A stretch of DNA of 64,000 nucleotides, taken from contig NZ_JADCSA010000010.1 in the NCBI RefSeq assembly GCF_015070385.1, positions 62,001-126,000 on the forward strand, read 5' to 3'. The translations under genes and the position numbers were made by a program. Every line of letters begins with the position of its first letter. Within the stretch, counting starts at the first letter, position 1. Source of the DNA: Nocardioides malaquae. Lineage in GTDB: Bacteria > Actinomycetota > Actinomycetes > Propionibacteriales > Nocardioidaceae. A model generated the notes under the pieces. It was not told the origin of the DNA, ran no database searches, and saw nothing but the letters and a program-made list of their open reading frames with translations. Shown in pieces: positions 25,713 through 34,863 of this stretch.

Positions 25713-26642
25713 TCACACGAGGGCGGTCACCAGCATCCACTGGGTGACGACGAAGCCGGTGACGAAGTTGAGCACCAGGAAGCGCCGCCAGCCGGCGTTC
25801 GCCGTCTCGCAGGCGGCGTCGGTGACGGCGAGGTGCGGCACCAGGTTGAGGACGTACGGCAGCACGAGCAGGGCCGACCAGGAGTCGCGTCCCGGAAGCA
25901 TCACCAGGGCCACGGCAGCGGCGAGGTAGCAGTGGAGCGCGAACCAGACGGTCGCGCGCGCCCCCAGCACGGTGCCGACCGAGGCAAGGCCACCCTCCCG
26001 ATCGGCCCGCACGTCCTGCACGGCCCCGAAGGCGTGCGAACCCATGCCCCACAGGAAGAACGCCACGAGGTAGGCCGTCACGGCGCCGTCCCAGGCGACG
26101 GTCGCCCCACGGTCAGCGGCGAGCACCAACCCCAGGACCGCGGGACTGACGAAGTGGGTGCTCGAGGTGATCGAGTCGAGGAAGGGCTGCTCCTTGAAGC
26201 GCAGTCCTGGCGCCGAGTAGGCCACCACCGCGCCGACGCTGACCGCGAGCACCAGGGCCGACGTGGGACCGCCGAGGAGCAGCAACCCGGCCAGGAAGGG
26301 CGCCGACGTCAACGCAGCCGCCCACAGCGTGGTGCGGTGGTCGGCACGGTCGAGCACCACGCCCTCAGCGCCGCCCTTGCGCGGGTTGCGCAGGTCGGAC
26401 TCGTGGTCGAAGACGTCGTTGATGCCATACATCGCCACGTTGTAGGGCACGAGGAAGAAGAGCACGCCCACCCAGAAGGCGACGTCGAGCCCTCCCCCGA
26501 CCAGCAGGTAGGCGGCGCCGAACGGGAAGGCGGTGTTGACCCACGACAACGGGCGTGACGACCCGAGCACCGCCGCCAGGGAGCGGAGGGCACGGGTCGC
26601 CGGGGTGGGGTCGAGTCCGACGGGCACCCCCACGGCGCTCAT
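25713..26642 (-). CDS. UbiA-family prenyltransferase, lycopene elongase-like
   Basis: A 309-residue integral membrane protein with about eight hydrophobic segments. The two prenyl-diphosphate-binding Asp motifs are YGINDVFDHESD and VQDVRADREGG. As the last gene of a crtE-crtB-crtI operon, it resembles CrtEb/LbtC-type lycopene elongases, which add C5 units to lycopene to make C45/C50 carotenoids. No cyclase gene is nearby, so an acyclic C50 product is possible. The ATG at 26642 overlaps the crtI stop as ATGA. An alternative is a menaquinone-type UbiA enzyme, but the operon context argues against that. Confidence 0.82.
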   Translation of the reverse strand: MSAVGVPVGLDPTPATRALRSLAAVLGSSRPLSWVNTAFPFGAAYLLVGGGLDVAFWVGVLFFLVPYNVAMYGINDVFDHESDLRNPRKGGAEGVVLDRADHRTTLWAAALTSAPFLAGLLLLGGPTSALVLAVSVGAVVAYSAPGLRFKEQPFLDSITSSTHFVSPAVLGLVLAADRGATVAWDGAVTAYLVAFFLWGMGSHAFGAVQDVRADREGGLASVGTVLGARATVWFALHCYLAAAVALVMLPGRDSWSALLVLPYVLNLVPHLAVTDAACETANAGWRRFLVLNFVTGFVVTQWMLVTALV

Positions 26643-28279
26643 CGTGCCGCTCCCGCTCCGGCAAGCGTGCGGGCCCCGGGCAGCGGGGTGGTCACCATCC
26701 CACCACGGCGGTCGCCGCGCAGCCGCTTGAGCACGAGCTCGGCGCTGATCAGGCACATGGGCAGACCGATCCCCGGCATGGTGCTGCCGCCGGCGTAGAG
26801 CAGTCCCTCGACCCGGCGCGACGCATTGGTGGCGCGGAAGAAGGCGCTCTGTGACAGGCGGTGGCCGGGGCCGAGCATGGTGCCCGACCAGGCGTTCAGG
26901 TCGGCAGCGAAGTCGCCCGGCCCCACCGTGCGGCGCACCACGATGCGCTCGGCCAGGTCGGGGATACCGGCCCACGAGGCCAGCTGGGCGATCGCTGCGT
27001 CCGCCACCTTCTCGACGGCCGGGTCGCCGGCACCGTCGAGGCCGCCGCGTCCGAGCTCCACGTCGGCCGGCACCGGGACCAGCACGAAGACGTTCTCGCT
27101 GCCGTCAGGCGCCACCGACGGGTCGGTGGCACTCGGCCGGCAGACGTACGACGACGCCGGGTCGGGCACGTACTTGCCCCGTCCGCGGGCATCGCCCAGG
27201 ACACCGTTGAAGTTCGTCTCCCAGTCCTCGGTGAAGAACATCGTGTGGTGCGCCAGCTCGGGCAGGCCGCCCTCGACGCCGAGGTAGAGCAGCACCGCGC
27301 CGGGCCCGGGGTCACGCCGACGCCACCACGACTCCGGGTAGGTCTGGAGGTCCTTGGGGAGCAGGCGCGTCTCCATGTAGTGCAGGTCGGCCGCTCCCAC
27401 GACCACGTCGGCGCGGGTGCGGTGCTCCGTGCCGTCGACCGTGCGGTAGGCGACGCCGCAGACCTCGGCGCGACGCCGCGACCAACGACGCGTACGCGGC
27501 AGGGGCACGGTGTCGACCGACGTCACCGTCGCGCCGGTGCGGATGGTCACCCCGTGCGCCTCGGCGAGGGCCACGAGCGTGTCGACGAAGGCGGAGAAAC
27601 CACCCTGCGGGTAGAGCACGCCGTCGTCGAGGTCCATCCGGCTCATCAGGCTGTAGAGCGCCGGGATCCGCTCCGGTGAACCCCCCAGGAAGACGGCCGG
27701 GTAGCCGAGCACCTGGCGCAGACGACGATCGCTGAAGGAGGACTCCACGTGGCGACGCAGGCTGCGCAGCAGCAACGTCACCAGCTGAGGGGCTCGGCGC
27801 AGCACGTCGCGGTGGAGCAGGTCGTCGAGGCGTTGGAAGCTCGTGTAGAGGAAGTGGTCCACGGCCAGGCGGTAGGTCTCGTCGGCCTGGTCGAGGTAGG
27901 CGTCGAGCGCTGCGCCGGCGCCCGGCTCGACACGCTCGAAGACCTCACGGTTGTCCGTACGCCGGACCCGGGTCTCGAGCGGGGTCGCCTCCCCCTCGAA
28001 GTAGACCCGGTAACCGGGATCGAGCACCCTCAGGTCGAGCTCGTGCTCGGCCGACGTGCCCAGGAGGCGGTAGAAGTGGTCGAAGACTTCGGGCATGAGG
28101 TACCACGAGGGGCCGGTGTCGAAGCGAAAGCCGTCCTTGCTCCAGGAACCGGCCCGCCCGCCCAGTTCCTCGCGCTGCTCGAGCAGCTCGACCTCCCAGC
28201 CGTCGGCCGCGAGGAGCGCCGACGTGGCAAGTCCGGCCACTCCGCCGCCCACGACGACGACACGACCCCGGGCGCTCAC
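26639..28279 (-). CDS. crtI: Phytoene desaturase
   Basis: A 546-residue FAD enzyme that converts phytoene to lycopene by successive desaturations. The N-terminal dinucleotide fold is VVVVGGGVAGLATSALLA, followed by GGRAGSWSKDGFRFDTGPSW. The C-terminal family signature is LLYAGGSTMPGIGLPMCLIS. The GTG at 28279 overlaps the crtB stop (GTGA), and its own stop overlaps the next gene. The number of desaturation steps cannot be read from sequence. Confidence 0.93.
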   Translation of the reverse strand: MSARGRVVVVGGGVAGLATSALLAADGWEVELLEQREELGGRAGSWSKDGFRFDTGPSWYLMPEVFDHFYRLLGTSAEHELDLRVLDPGYRVYFEGEATPLETRVRRTDNREVFERVEPGAGAALDAYLDQADETYRLAVDHFLYTSFQRLDDLLHRDVLRRAPQLVTLLLRSLRRHVESSFSDRRLRQVLGYPAVFLGGSPERIPALYSLMSRMDLDDGVLYPQGGFSAFVDTLVALAEAHGVTIRTGATVTSVDTVPLPRTRRWSRRRAEVCGVAYRTVDGTEHRTRADVVVGAADLHYMETRLLPKDLQTYPESWWRRRDPGPGAVLLYLGVEGGLPELAHHTMFFTEDWETNFNGVLGDARGRGKYVPDPASSYVCRPSATDPSVAPDGSENVFVLVPVPADVELGRGGLDGAGDPAVEKVADAAIAQLASWAGIPDLAERIVVRRTVGPGDFAADLNAWSGTMLGPGHRLSQSAFFRATNASRRVEGLLYAGGSTMPGIGLPMCLISAELVLKRLRGDRRGGMVTTPLPGARTLAGAGAAR

Positions 28280-29181
28280 CTGCCCATCCCCTGGGCGAGC
28301 ACGAGCGCGACCAGCTGCGCCTTGCGGGGGGCCGGCACCCGGACGCGGTGCGACCGGATGGAGGCCGGCGAGGTGCGGCGCAGGCGTCGGGAGAGCTCGG
28401 AGTAGAGCGAGTGGGCCGCGCGCACGGCGCGACGGCTGCTGGCGGGCAGCTGCGGGATCGCCACTGCCGCGACTGCCAGGTCGGCGTCGATGTCGTCGAG
28501 CAGGCGGTCACGGGCGGCCACGTCGAACGTCTCCACGTCGAGTCCGGGGAAGTAGGTGCGGCCCAGGTCGTCGACGTCAGTGGCGAGGTCTCGCAGGAAG
28601 TTGACCTTCTGGAAGGCCGCGCCCAGCCGGGCGGCCCCGGGCGCGAGTCGCTGGTAGCGGGAGTCGGCGTCACGGCACTCGAGCAGGAAGATCCGCAGGC
28701 ACATGAGACCCACGACCTCCGCCGACCCGTGCACGTAGCGGGCGAAGCTGGTGGCGTCGTGCTCCACCCGTTCGAGGTCCATCCGCATGGACTCGAAGAA
28801 CGGGCCGATGAGGTCGGTGCCGATGCCGGCAGTACGTGCCGTGCGGGCGAAGGCGTGCACGACCAGGTTGGCGCTGTGCCCGACCCCGACCGCGCGCACC
28901 ACCTCGGCGTGCAGCTCGTCGAGGAGGTGGGCACGAACGCCCGCGTCGCCGTCGGGCCGCGGGGCGTCGACGATCTCGTCGGCCACCCGCACCAGCGCGT
29001 AGACGTTGCGCACGTGCGTACGCACCTCGCGGCCGAGCAGGCGCGAGGCCAGCCCGAACGACGTGGAGTAGCGCCGGATCACGACACCGGCCGCGGCCTC
29101 GGCGACCTCGTCGTAGAGCTCGTGGGGCTGGAGGGCGTCACGCCTGGCCGCGGGGACACCGGCCTCGGCGACGGCGCTCAC
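28276..29181 (-). CDS. crtB: Phytoene synthase
   Basis: A 301-residue enzyme joining two geranylgeranyl diphosphates into phytoene. The two Mg-binding motifs are VRVADEIVDAP and NFLRDLATDVDDLGRTYFP. RRYSTSFGLASRLL near the N-terminus is the usual family start. The GTG at 29181 overlaps the crtE stop as GTGA, which fixes the start; longer upstream reading would lie inside crtE. Confidence 0.93.
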   Translation of the reverse strand: MSAVAEAGVPAARRDALQPHELYDEVAEAAAGVVIRRYSTSFGLASRLLGREVRTHVRNVYALVRVADEIVDAPRPDGDAGVRAHLLDELHAEVVRAVGVGHSANLVVHAFARTARTAGIGTDLIGPFFESMRMDLERVEHDATSFARYVHGSAEVVGLMCLRIFLLECRDADSRYQRLAPGAARLGAAFQKVNFLRDLATDVDDLGRTYFPGLDVETFDVAARDRLLDDIDADLAVAAVAIPQLPASSRRAVRAAHSLYSELSRRLRRTSPASIRSHRVRVPAPRKAQLVALVLAQGMGR

Positions 29182-30293
29182 GCGACGTCCGCGGTGACCG
29201 GAGCGGGGCCGCTGACATCCGTGACAGCCCGGCTCGGAGCGGTGAGGGCCCCGAGGCGGTCCAGGCCCCACGAGTCGATGAGCGGGTCGACCACGTCAGC
29301 GGTGAGTCCCAGCTCCTCTGCGTGGCGGCGGGCGATGCGCACGTGGCGGGCGATGATCCGCTCCACGTGGGCCACCGACCCGGCCTCCACGAGGGCCCGG
29401 CGCACCTCGTCGGCCTGGGCGGGCGTGAGGTCGGGGTCACCGAGGTGAGCCTCGATGCGCCGCCACTGCGGAGTGGTGGAGGCGTGGACGACCAGGACCG
29501 TGCGCTTGCCCTCGCGCAGGTCGCCGTCAGGGTCCTTGCCGACAACGTCGGCCGGAGCGAAGGCGCCGAGGAGGTCGTCGCGCATCTGGAAGGCGATGCC
29601 GAGCGAGCGGCCGACGTCCCCCACCTTCTCCACCACGGAGGTCGGAGCCCCCGCCAGCACCGCGGCGGCCTGCATCGGCAGCACGAAGGAGTAGGCAGCA
29701 GTCTTCAGCTCCGCCACCGAGAGGGCGTCGTCGAGGGTCGCGGAGGCGGTGCCCAGGGAGAAGCGTACGTCCGCGAACTCACCGATGGCCGAGTCGTGCA
29801 GGGCGACGTCGAGCAGGTCCAGCAGCGTCTCGGTCGTCCTGACGTCGGCACCACACGTGGCGATGCCGCGCACCGCCGCGGCCAGGGCCAGGTCACCGAC
29901 CAGGATGCCCCCGGCACGGGGGTAGGTCTCCGATGCCGAGGTGGTCGACTCCTTGAACCAGCCGGGCACGCTGACGCGCCCACGACGGGTGTCGTCGTGA
30001 TCGATGACGTCGTCGTGGGCGACGAAGGCCGTGTGCAGCAGCTCCAGAGCGGCCGCGACCCGGTCCAGGGTGTGGTGGCCAGCGGCGGTCCCGCGGCCGT
30101 GCGTCGCCCGCACCTGCTCGTGGGTCGCCGTGAACAGCCAGGGACGGAAGCGCTTGCCCCCTTCGGTGCCGAGGCGCAGGGCGATACCCAGCATCGAACG
30201 GTCGAGGGGCAGGCCACCCAGACCGCGCCGGGGGGCGACCAGCTGGTCGATCTGGTCCTGGACTCCGCGGGGACAACTGTGACTGAACGACAT
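29178..30293 (-). CDS. crtE: Geranylgeranyl diphosphate synthase
   Basis: A 371-residue polyprenyl synthetase supplying the C20 precursor for the carotenoid operon. The first Asp-rich motif is in FVAHDDVIDHDDTRRG; the second is FQMRDDLLGAF, in the form seen in many actinobacterial enzymes. GGKRFRPWLF marks the substrate-binding Lys/Arg region. It is the first gene of the overlapping crtE-crtB-crtI-ubiA operon; the ATG at 30293 follows CCAAGGAGCCGAG. Its promoter carries tandem 11-bp repeats. Confidence 0.92.
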   Translation of the reverse strand: MSFSHSCPRGVQDQIDQLVAPRRGLGGLPLDRSMLGIALRLGTEGGKRFRPWLFTATHEQVRATHGRGTAAGHHTLDRVAAALELLHTAFVAHDDVIDHDDTRRGRVSVPGWFKESTTSASETYPRAGGILVGDLALAAAVRGIATCGADVRTTETLLDLLDVALHDSAIGEFADVRFSLGTASATLDDALSVAELKTAAYSFVLPMQAAAVLAGAPTSVVEKVGDVGRSLGIAFQMRDDLLGAFAPADVVGKDPDGDLREGKRTVLVVHASTTPQWRRIEAHLGDPDLTPAQADEVRRALVEAGSVAHVERIIARHVRIARRHAEELGLTADVVDPLIDSWGLDRLGALTAPSRAVTDVSGPAPVTADVA

Positions 30294-30350
30294 CTCGGCT
30301 CCTTGGGTGAGCGGGTGGTGAGCGCCGGCCAGCGCCGGGGTATGACGAGG

Positions 30351-30407
30351 ACACTAGGGCGGACGTACAAGGTATGTCAAAGGTTTGACCAAGGTTTGAC
30401 CAAGGTT
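30351..30407 (-). promoter_or_regulatory. crtE promoter with tandem 11-bp direct repeats (CarH/LitR-like operator)
   Basis: On the minus strand, AACCTTGGTCA occurs twice without change (30407-30397 and 30396-30386), then AACCTTTGACA (30385-30375, 9 of 11 matches), then a degenerate fourth unit TACCTTGTACG (30374-30364). The third unit contains the -35 TTGACA (30380-30375). An 18-bp spacer leads to the -10 TAGTGT (30356-30351). B12-dependent CarH-type MerR regulators bind tandem 11-bp repeats overlapping the -35 of crt promoters. The regulator gene is not in this window. Confidence 0.65.
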
Positions 30408-30478
30408 TCTCCGCGGGTGCACCCTCAGGCCGGGTCGTCCGGGTCGACCAGGCGTCTCCGGGCTCGTCCACGACGGCC

Positions 30479-30484
30479 TAGACT
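30479..30484 (+). promoter_or_regulatory. -10 element (TAGACT) for rnpB
   Basis: TAGACT ends 6 nt before the 5' end of the RNase P RNA deduced from its terminal helix. No clear -35 is seen. Confidence 0.55.
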
Positions 30485-30490
30485 GGGCGG

Positions 30491-30885
30491 GCGAACGGGC
30501 CGGCCGGGCGATCGCGTCATCCGAGGGAGACCGAGGGTGCCGAGGAAAGTCCGGGCTCCACAGGGCAAGGTGGTGGGTAACGCCCACCCGGGGCAACCCG
30601 CGGGACAGTGCCACAGAGAACAGACCGCCACTCCTCCGGGAGCGGCAAGGGTGAAACGGTGGTGCAAGAGACCACCAGTGGTCCGGGCGACCGGACCAGC
30701 TAGGTAAACCCCACCTGGAGCAAGGTCAAGAAGCCACTCGCTTGCGAGTGGTGCGTGCACGATCGAGGGCGGCCCGCCCGAGTGCACGGGTAGACCGCAG
30801 GAGGCGTCGGGCAACCGGCGTCGTAGATGGATGGTCGCCCCCACCTCGGTGGGACAGAACCCGGCTTACAGGCCGGCCCGTTCGC
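30491..30885 (+). ncRNA. rnpB: RNase P RNA, bacterial type A
   Basis: The catalytic RNA that trims the 5' end of tRNA precursors. The conserved 5' core GAGGAAAGTCCGGGCTCCA and the 3' core ACAGAACCCGGCTTACAGG are present. The ends pair: GCGAACGGGCCGGCC at 30491-30505 is the exact complement of 30871-30885, giving helix P1. Internal conserved GTGAAACGGTGGTG and TAGGTAAACCCCA are also visible. Length is about 395 nt. It is divergent from the crt operon. Confidence 0.97.
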
Positions 30886-30904
30886 TTCACCCCCTCACGC
30901 TGCG

Positions 30905-30973
30905 CCAGCCCTTGCGTCATCGGAGGATTGCAGCCACCAGGTGACCGGAACCCTCCGATGACGCAAGAGCTGG
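30905..30973. repeat. Long inverted repeat downstream of rnpB
   Basis: Arms 30911-30926 (CTTGCGTCATCGGAGG) and 30952-30967 are perfect 16-bp complements. With one mismatch they extend by five further pairs (30905-30909 with 30969-30973). The 25-nt centre is not paired. It lies 20 nt after rnpB and could end its transcript, or be a remnant of a mobile sequence. Confidence 0.7.
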
Positions 30974-31056
30974 ACGATTCTCCGGCGGCAAAGTGGTGCG
31001 GACCGTCCCAGTCGACCGTAGGGTCAGTCGTCTCCGACCCCGCAGGAGGGCCCAGC

Positions 31057-32217
31057 ATGGCGCGTCCCGATCTGACCGTTCTGGCCATCCCCGCCTTCGT
31101 CGGGGCCATGGGTGCCGAGTTCTGGTGGCAGCGCCGCCACCCTGCGGAGCCCGGCACGGTGCGCCCCGGTGACTACGAGCTCAACGACACCATCGCCAGC
31201 CTGACGATGGGCGTCGGCAGCCTCATCGCCCCCTTCGTCACCGGGCCGATCGTGCGCCGCCTCTCCCCCGGCACGACCAGGGCCGGCACGGCCCTTCCCG
31301 CCCTCGGCGCCGCAGCCGGAGTGGTGACGACCGTGGGCGACGTCCTGCGCCGCCGACGCGAGCACGGAGGCGTCCTGCCCGAGGCCGGCACGCTTCCTGA
31401 CGACGAGCCCGCGCCCGTGGTCGTACGCTCCCGCGCCGAGGCCCTGGGCCTGCTCACCTCCGCCTCGGCCGTCGCCGCCGTGGCCTCCACCGCAGTCGCC
31501 GCCGCCTCCGTGTGGGCCACCGAGGCCTCGGCGACGCGCCTGGCGCAGCGCTCACCCTTCTCGATGCGGAGCGGAGCGGCCACCTACCTGCTCGCGATCG
31601 CCGGCTGGGACTTCATCTACTACTGGAATCACCGCCTCTCCCACGAGTCGCGCTGGTTGTGGGCCATGCACGTGGTCCACCACAGCAGCGAGCGCTACAA
31701 CCTCTCGACGGCCCTGCGGCAGCCGGTCGCCGAGGGCTGGACCATCACCGTGCCCTACGGACTCCTCGCCCTCGCCGGCATCCCGCCGAAGTACATCGAG
31801 GACGCGCGCGCGATCAACCTCATCTACCAGTTCTGGATTCACACCGAGGCGGTGCGCTCCATCGGCTGGCTCGAGAAGATCCTCAACACCCCGAGCCACC
31901 ACCGCGCCCACCACGGCAGCCAGCGCCAGTACCTCGACATCAACCACGGCTCGATCCTCATCCTCTGGGACAAGCTGTTCGGCACCTTCGAGCCCGAGGA
32001 CGAGCGGGTGCGCTACGGCCTCACCACGAACCTTGACTCCTTCAACCCGGTCACCATCGCCACCCACGAGTGGCGCGACATGGCGAAGGACGTCGCGATC
32101 GCCCCGACGTGGCGTGACCGGTTCTCCTTCCTGCTGCGCGGCCCGGGATGGGCCCACGACCGTCGGGCGGAGCTGGCCCCGGCGACAGACACCGAGCCGA
32201 TGGCGGGCGTGGCCTAG
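31057..32217 (+). CDS. Sterol desaturase / fatty-acid hydroxylase superfamily protein
   Basis: A 386-residue membrane protein of the di-iron hydroxylase superfamily. Histidine clusters are WNHRLSHESRW, AMHVVHHSSERYN and SHHRAHHGS, the pattern of the FA_hydroxylase domain (about residues 180-330). Hydrophobic segments precede and separate them; an Ala-rich N-terminal part of about 170 residues is less conserved. The substrate is unknown; a lipid or carotenoid is possible given the crt operon 0.8 kb away, but that is speculation. The ATG at 31057 follows GCAGGAGGG. It converges on hrpB. Confidence 0.87.
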   Translation: MARPDLTVLAIPAFVGAMGAEFWWQRRHPAEPGTVRPGDYELNDTIASLTMGVGSLIAPFVTGPIVRRLSPGTTRAGTALPALGAAAGVVTTVGDVLRRRREHGGVLPEAGTLPDDEPAPVVVRSRAEALGLLTSASAVAAVASTAVAAASVWATEASATRLAQRSPFSMRSGAATYLLAIAGWDFIYYWNHRLSHESRWLWAMHVVHHSSERYNLSTALRQPVAEGWTITVPYGLLALAGIPPKYIEDARAINLIYQFWIHTEAVRSIGWLEKILNTPSHHRAHHGSQRQYLDINHGSILILWDKLFGTFEPEDERVRYGLTTNLDSFNPVTIATHEWRDMAKDVAIAPTWRDRFSFLLRGPGWAHDRRAELAPATDTEPMAGVA

Positions 32218-32230
32218 ACCTGCTCCACGT

Positions 32231-34759
32231 TCACCCGCGGGACCGGCCTGCGTTCGTACGCCGCGTGGCCGGCGCCGTGCGCGGATCCTCGGGCCACGCG
32301 TGCTTGGGGTAGCGACCGCGCAGGTCGGCGCGCACCCCCGGGTAGCCGTTGTCCCAGAAGGAGTCGAGGTCGGCCGTGACCGCCGCCGGTCGGCGAGCGG
32401 GTGACAGTAGGTGGAGCAGCAGCGGGACCTTCCCGCCGGCGAGCGCCGGCACGTTCGTCCACCCGAAGACCTCCTGCAGCCGCACCGCCAGCACCGGCTG
32501 CTCGGAGGTGTAGTCGATCCGCACGGTCGACCCACTGGGCACCTCGACCCGCTCAGGCGCCAGCTCGTCGAGCCTGCCGGCCTCGGGCCAGGGCAGGAGC
32601 GCGCGGAGCGCTGCGGTGACGTCGATGCGGCGCAGGTGCTCGGCCGAGCGGACCCGGGCCAGCTGCGGCCCCAGCCACTCCTCGAGCCTCTCCGTGAGGG
32701 CCGCGTCGCTGACGTCCGGCCACGGGTCGCCGAGCGCGCGGTGCAGGAAGTCGAGTCGGGCGCGCAGGGCGGTGGCCGACTCCGACCACGTGAGCAGGCC
32801 GATGCCTTCCCGCGTCAGCGCGTCCCGGATCGCGGCCGTCACGGCCTCCACGGGCGGGTCGGCCAACGGCACCGAGGCGAGCTCGATCGCGCCCAGCAAC
32901 GTCCGTCGCCGCGCCCGCACCCGACCCTCGGTCCACGTCACCTCGTCGGTCTCGGTCCACAACGGTCCCGCAGCCTCCAGCGCCAGGTCCTCCGTGAGTG
33001 GCGCCGCACCCCGGATCCGCGCCTCGCGCTGCCCAGCCCGACGGTCCGCGTCGGCGACCGCGAGCCACTCCTGCCCCGCCAGCGGCGAGGGGTCGCGCGG
33101 GTCGAACGCGGCGCCCGTGCCTGACGTCATCAGGTAGTTCGACGCCCCAGGGCGCTTGCGGGCGATCCGGTCCGGGTGCGCCAGCGCCACCACCAGGCCG
33201 ACGGCGACGTCGTCGGTCAGCGACCCCCGCGCGTCGTGCTGCGGCGCCACACTCTGCAGACGGGCGACCTGGCTGCGCCACGCGCCCGCCCGGTGTCCCG
33301 ACCGCAGCGACCGCAGCGCGGCGACGAGGTCACCGCCCGGCGCGCGTACGTCCTCGCTCAGCATCGCCACCACCTCGGCGGCGCGCCGGCTGCCGACGAG
33401 CTCCGTGCCGTCGATCAGGGCACGCGCGAGCCGCGGGTCGGTCGGCACGGCGGCGATCATCCGGCCACGCGGTGTCGCCCGACCGTCGTCGGTGATGGCG
33501 CCCAGCTCGACGAGCACCTCGCGGGCGGCGGCCAGGGCGTGCGCCGGCGGCTGGTCGAGCAGCGCCAGGTCGCTGACGTCGTCGCTGCCCCAGCAGGCCA
33601 CCTCCAGCGCGAAGGCGGTGAGGTCGGCGGTGGCGATCTCCGGCTCGGGGTGGGCGGCGAGGTGGGCGTGCTCGGCCTCGGACCAGCAACGCAGCACGAC
33701 CCCCGGTCCGAGGCGTCCGGCGCGGCCGGCCCGCTGCTCGGCCGACGCCCGGCTCACCGCGACCGTCACCAGGGACGCCAGTCCTCGCCGGTGGTCGGTG
33801 CGTGGCTCGCGGGAGAAGCCGGCGTCGACGACGACCCGCACGCCGGGCACGGTCAGCGACGACTCGGCGACCGCCGTCGAGACGATGACCCGACGCCGTG
33901 GCCCCTCGGTGAGCGCACGGTCCTGGTCGGCCCCGGGCAACCGCCCGTGCAGGGCGTGGACGTCCGCGTCCACGCCGGCCAGGCGGCGTACGGTCGCCTC
34001 CACCTCGGCGACGCCCGGCACGAAGACCAGGACGTCGCCCTCATGCTCGGCGAGAGCCCGGCGGACGGTCGCGGCGACGTGGTCGTGGAAGGCGGGCGTG
34101 ATGCCCCGGTCATCGGTGCGGCGCTTTCCCGGCGGCAGCGGGCACCAGAGTGTCTCGACCGGGTGCAGGGCGCCCGGCACGCTGATGACCGGGGCACTGG
34201 CCCCCTGTGGCACGGCGCGCTCGTGGGCGAGCAGTGCGGCGGTCCGTTCGGCCTCGATGGTGGCCGACATCGCCACCAGGGCGAGGTCGTCGCGCAGATT
34301 GGTGCGGATGTCGACGAGCAGCGCCAGCGTCAGGTCGGCGTCGAGGTGGCGTTCGTGGACCTCGTCGAGCACGACGGCGCCGACGCCCGCGAGGTCGGGG
34401 TCCTGCTGGATGCGGCGGAGCAGGAGGCCGGTCGTGACGACCTCGACGCGCGTGCGTCGGCTGACGCGCCGGTCGCCGCGCACGGAGTAGCCAACCGTCT
34501 CCCCCACCGGCTCACCCAGGAGCTGCGCCAGGCGACGCGCCGCCGCGCGGGCCGCGATCCGGCTGGGTTGCGTGACGACGACACGCCCCTCGACCACCTC
34601 GGCGACCGCGGGAGGCACCAAGGTCGTCTTGCCGGTGCCGGGAGGGGCGTGGACCACGGCGACCCCGTGCGTACTCAGCGCCTCACCGAGCGCGGCCAGG
34701 CCCGCGGTGACCGGGAGGTCGGGCGGTGACGCGAGCAGGCGGCGCAGCGGGTCGGACAC
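32231..34759 (-). CDS. hrpB: ATP-dependent helicase HrpB
   Basis: An 842-residue DExH-box helicase. It has Walker A APPGTGKTTLVPPA, the DEVHER box, SAT (motif III) in LVAMSATIEAE, VSTAVAESSLTVPGV, and motif VI AEQRAGRAGRLG. The C-terminal HrpB-specific region ends in YPGVRADLRGRYPKHAWPED. Length fits the family (E. coli about 810-825). Its physiological role in bacteria is unclear. The GTG at 34759 is preceded by CAGACT at a 6-nt distance and no ribosome binding site. Confidence 0.93.
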   Translation of the reverse strand: MSDPLRRLLASPPDLPVTAGLAALGEALSTHGVAVVHAPPGTGKTTLVPPAVAEVVEGRVVVTQPSRIAARAAARRLAQLLGEPVGETVGYSVRGDRRVSRRTRVEVVTTGLLLRRIQQDPDLAGVGAVVLDEVHERHLDADLTLALLVDIRTNLRDDLALVAMSATIEAERTAALLAHERAVPQGASAPVISVPGALHPVETLWCPLPPGKRRTDDRGITPAFHDHVAATVRRALAEHEGDVLVFVPGVAEVEATVRRLAGVDADVHALHGRLPGADQDRALTEGPRRRVIVSTAVAESSLTVPGVRVVVDAGFSREPRTDHRRGLASLVTVAVSRASAEQRAGRAGRLGPGVVLRCWSEAEHAHLAAHPEPEIATADLTAFALEVACWGSDDVSDLALLDQPPAHALAAAREVLVELGAITDDGRATPRGRMIAAVPTDPRLARALIDGTELVGSRRAAEVVAMLSEDVRAPGGDLVAALRSLRSGHRAGAWRSQVARLQSVAPQHDARGSLTDDVAVGLVVALAHPDRIARKRPGASNYLMTSGTGAAFDPRDPSPLAGQEWLAVADADRRAGQREARIRGAAPLTEDLALEAAGPLWTETDEVTWTEGRVRARRRTLLGAIELASVPLADPPVEAVTAAIRDALTREGIGLLTWSESATALRARLDFLHRALGDPWPDVSDAALTERLEEWLGPQLARVRSAEHLRRIDVTAALRALLPWPEAGRLDELAPERVEVPSGSTVRIDYTSEQPVLAVRLQEVFGWTNVPALAGGKVPLLLHLLSPARRPAAVTADLDSFWDNGYPGVRADLRGRYPKHAWPEDPRTAPATRRTNAGRSRG

Positions 34760-34765
34760 GCCTGA

Positions 34766-34771
34766 AGTCTG
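34766..34771 (-). promoter_or_regulatory. -10-like element (CAGACT) for hrpB, leaderless
   Basis: On the minus strand CAGACT ends 6 nt before the GTG at 34759. The first base differs from the TAGACT form used elsewhere in the window. Confidence 0.35.
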
Positions 34772-34863
34772 CCCGACCCGGCGAGAGCGCCGGACGGGGT
34801 GCGGCTCGAACGCGACCTCGGAGAGACCGGACGAGGGCGTCCCTCCGAGGCAGGGCTGGTGGG

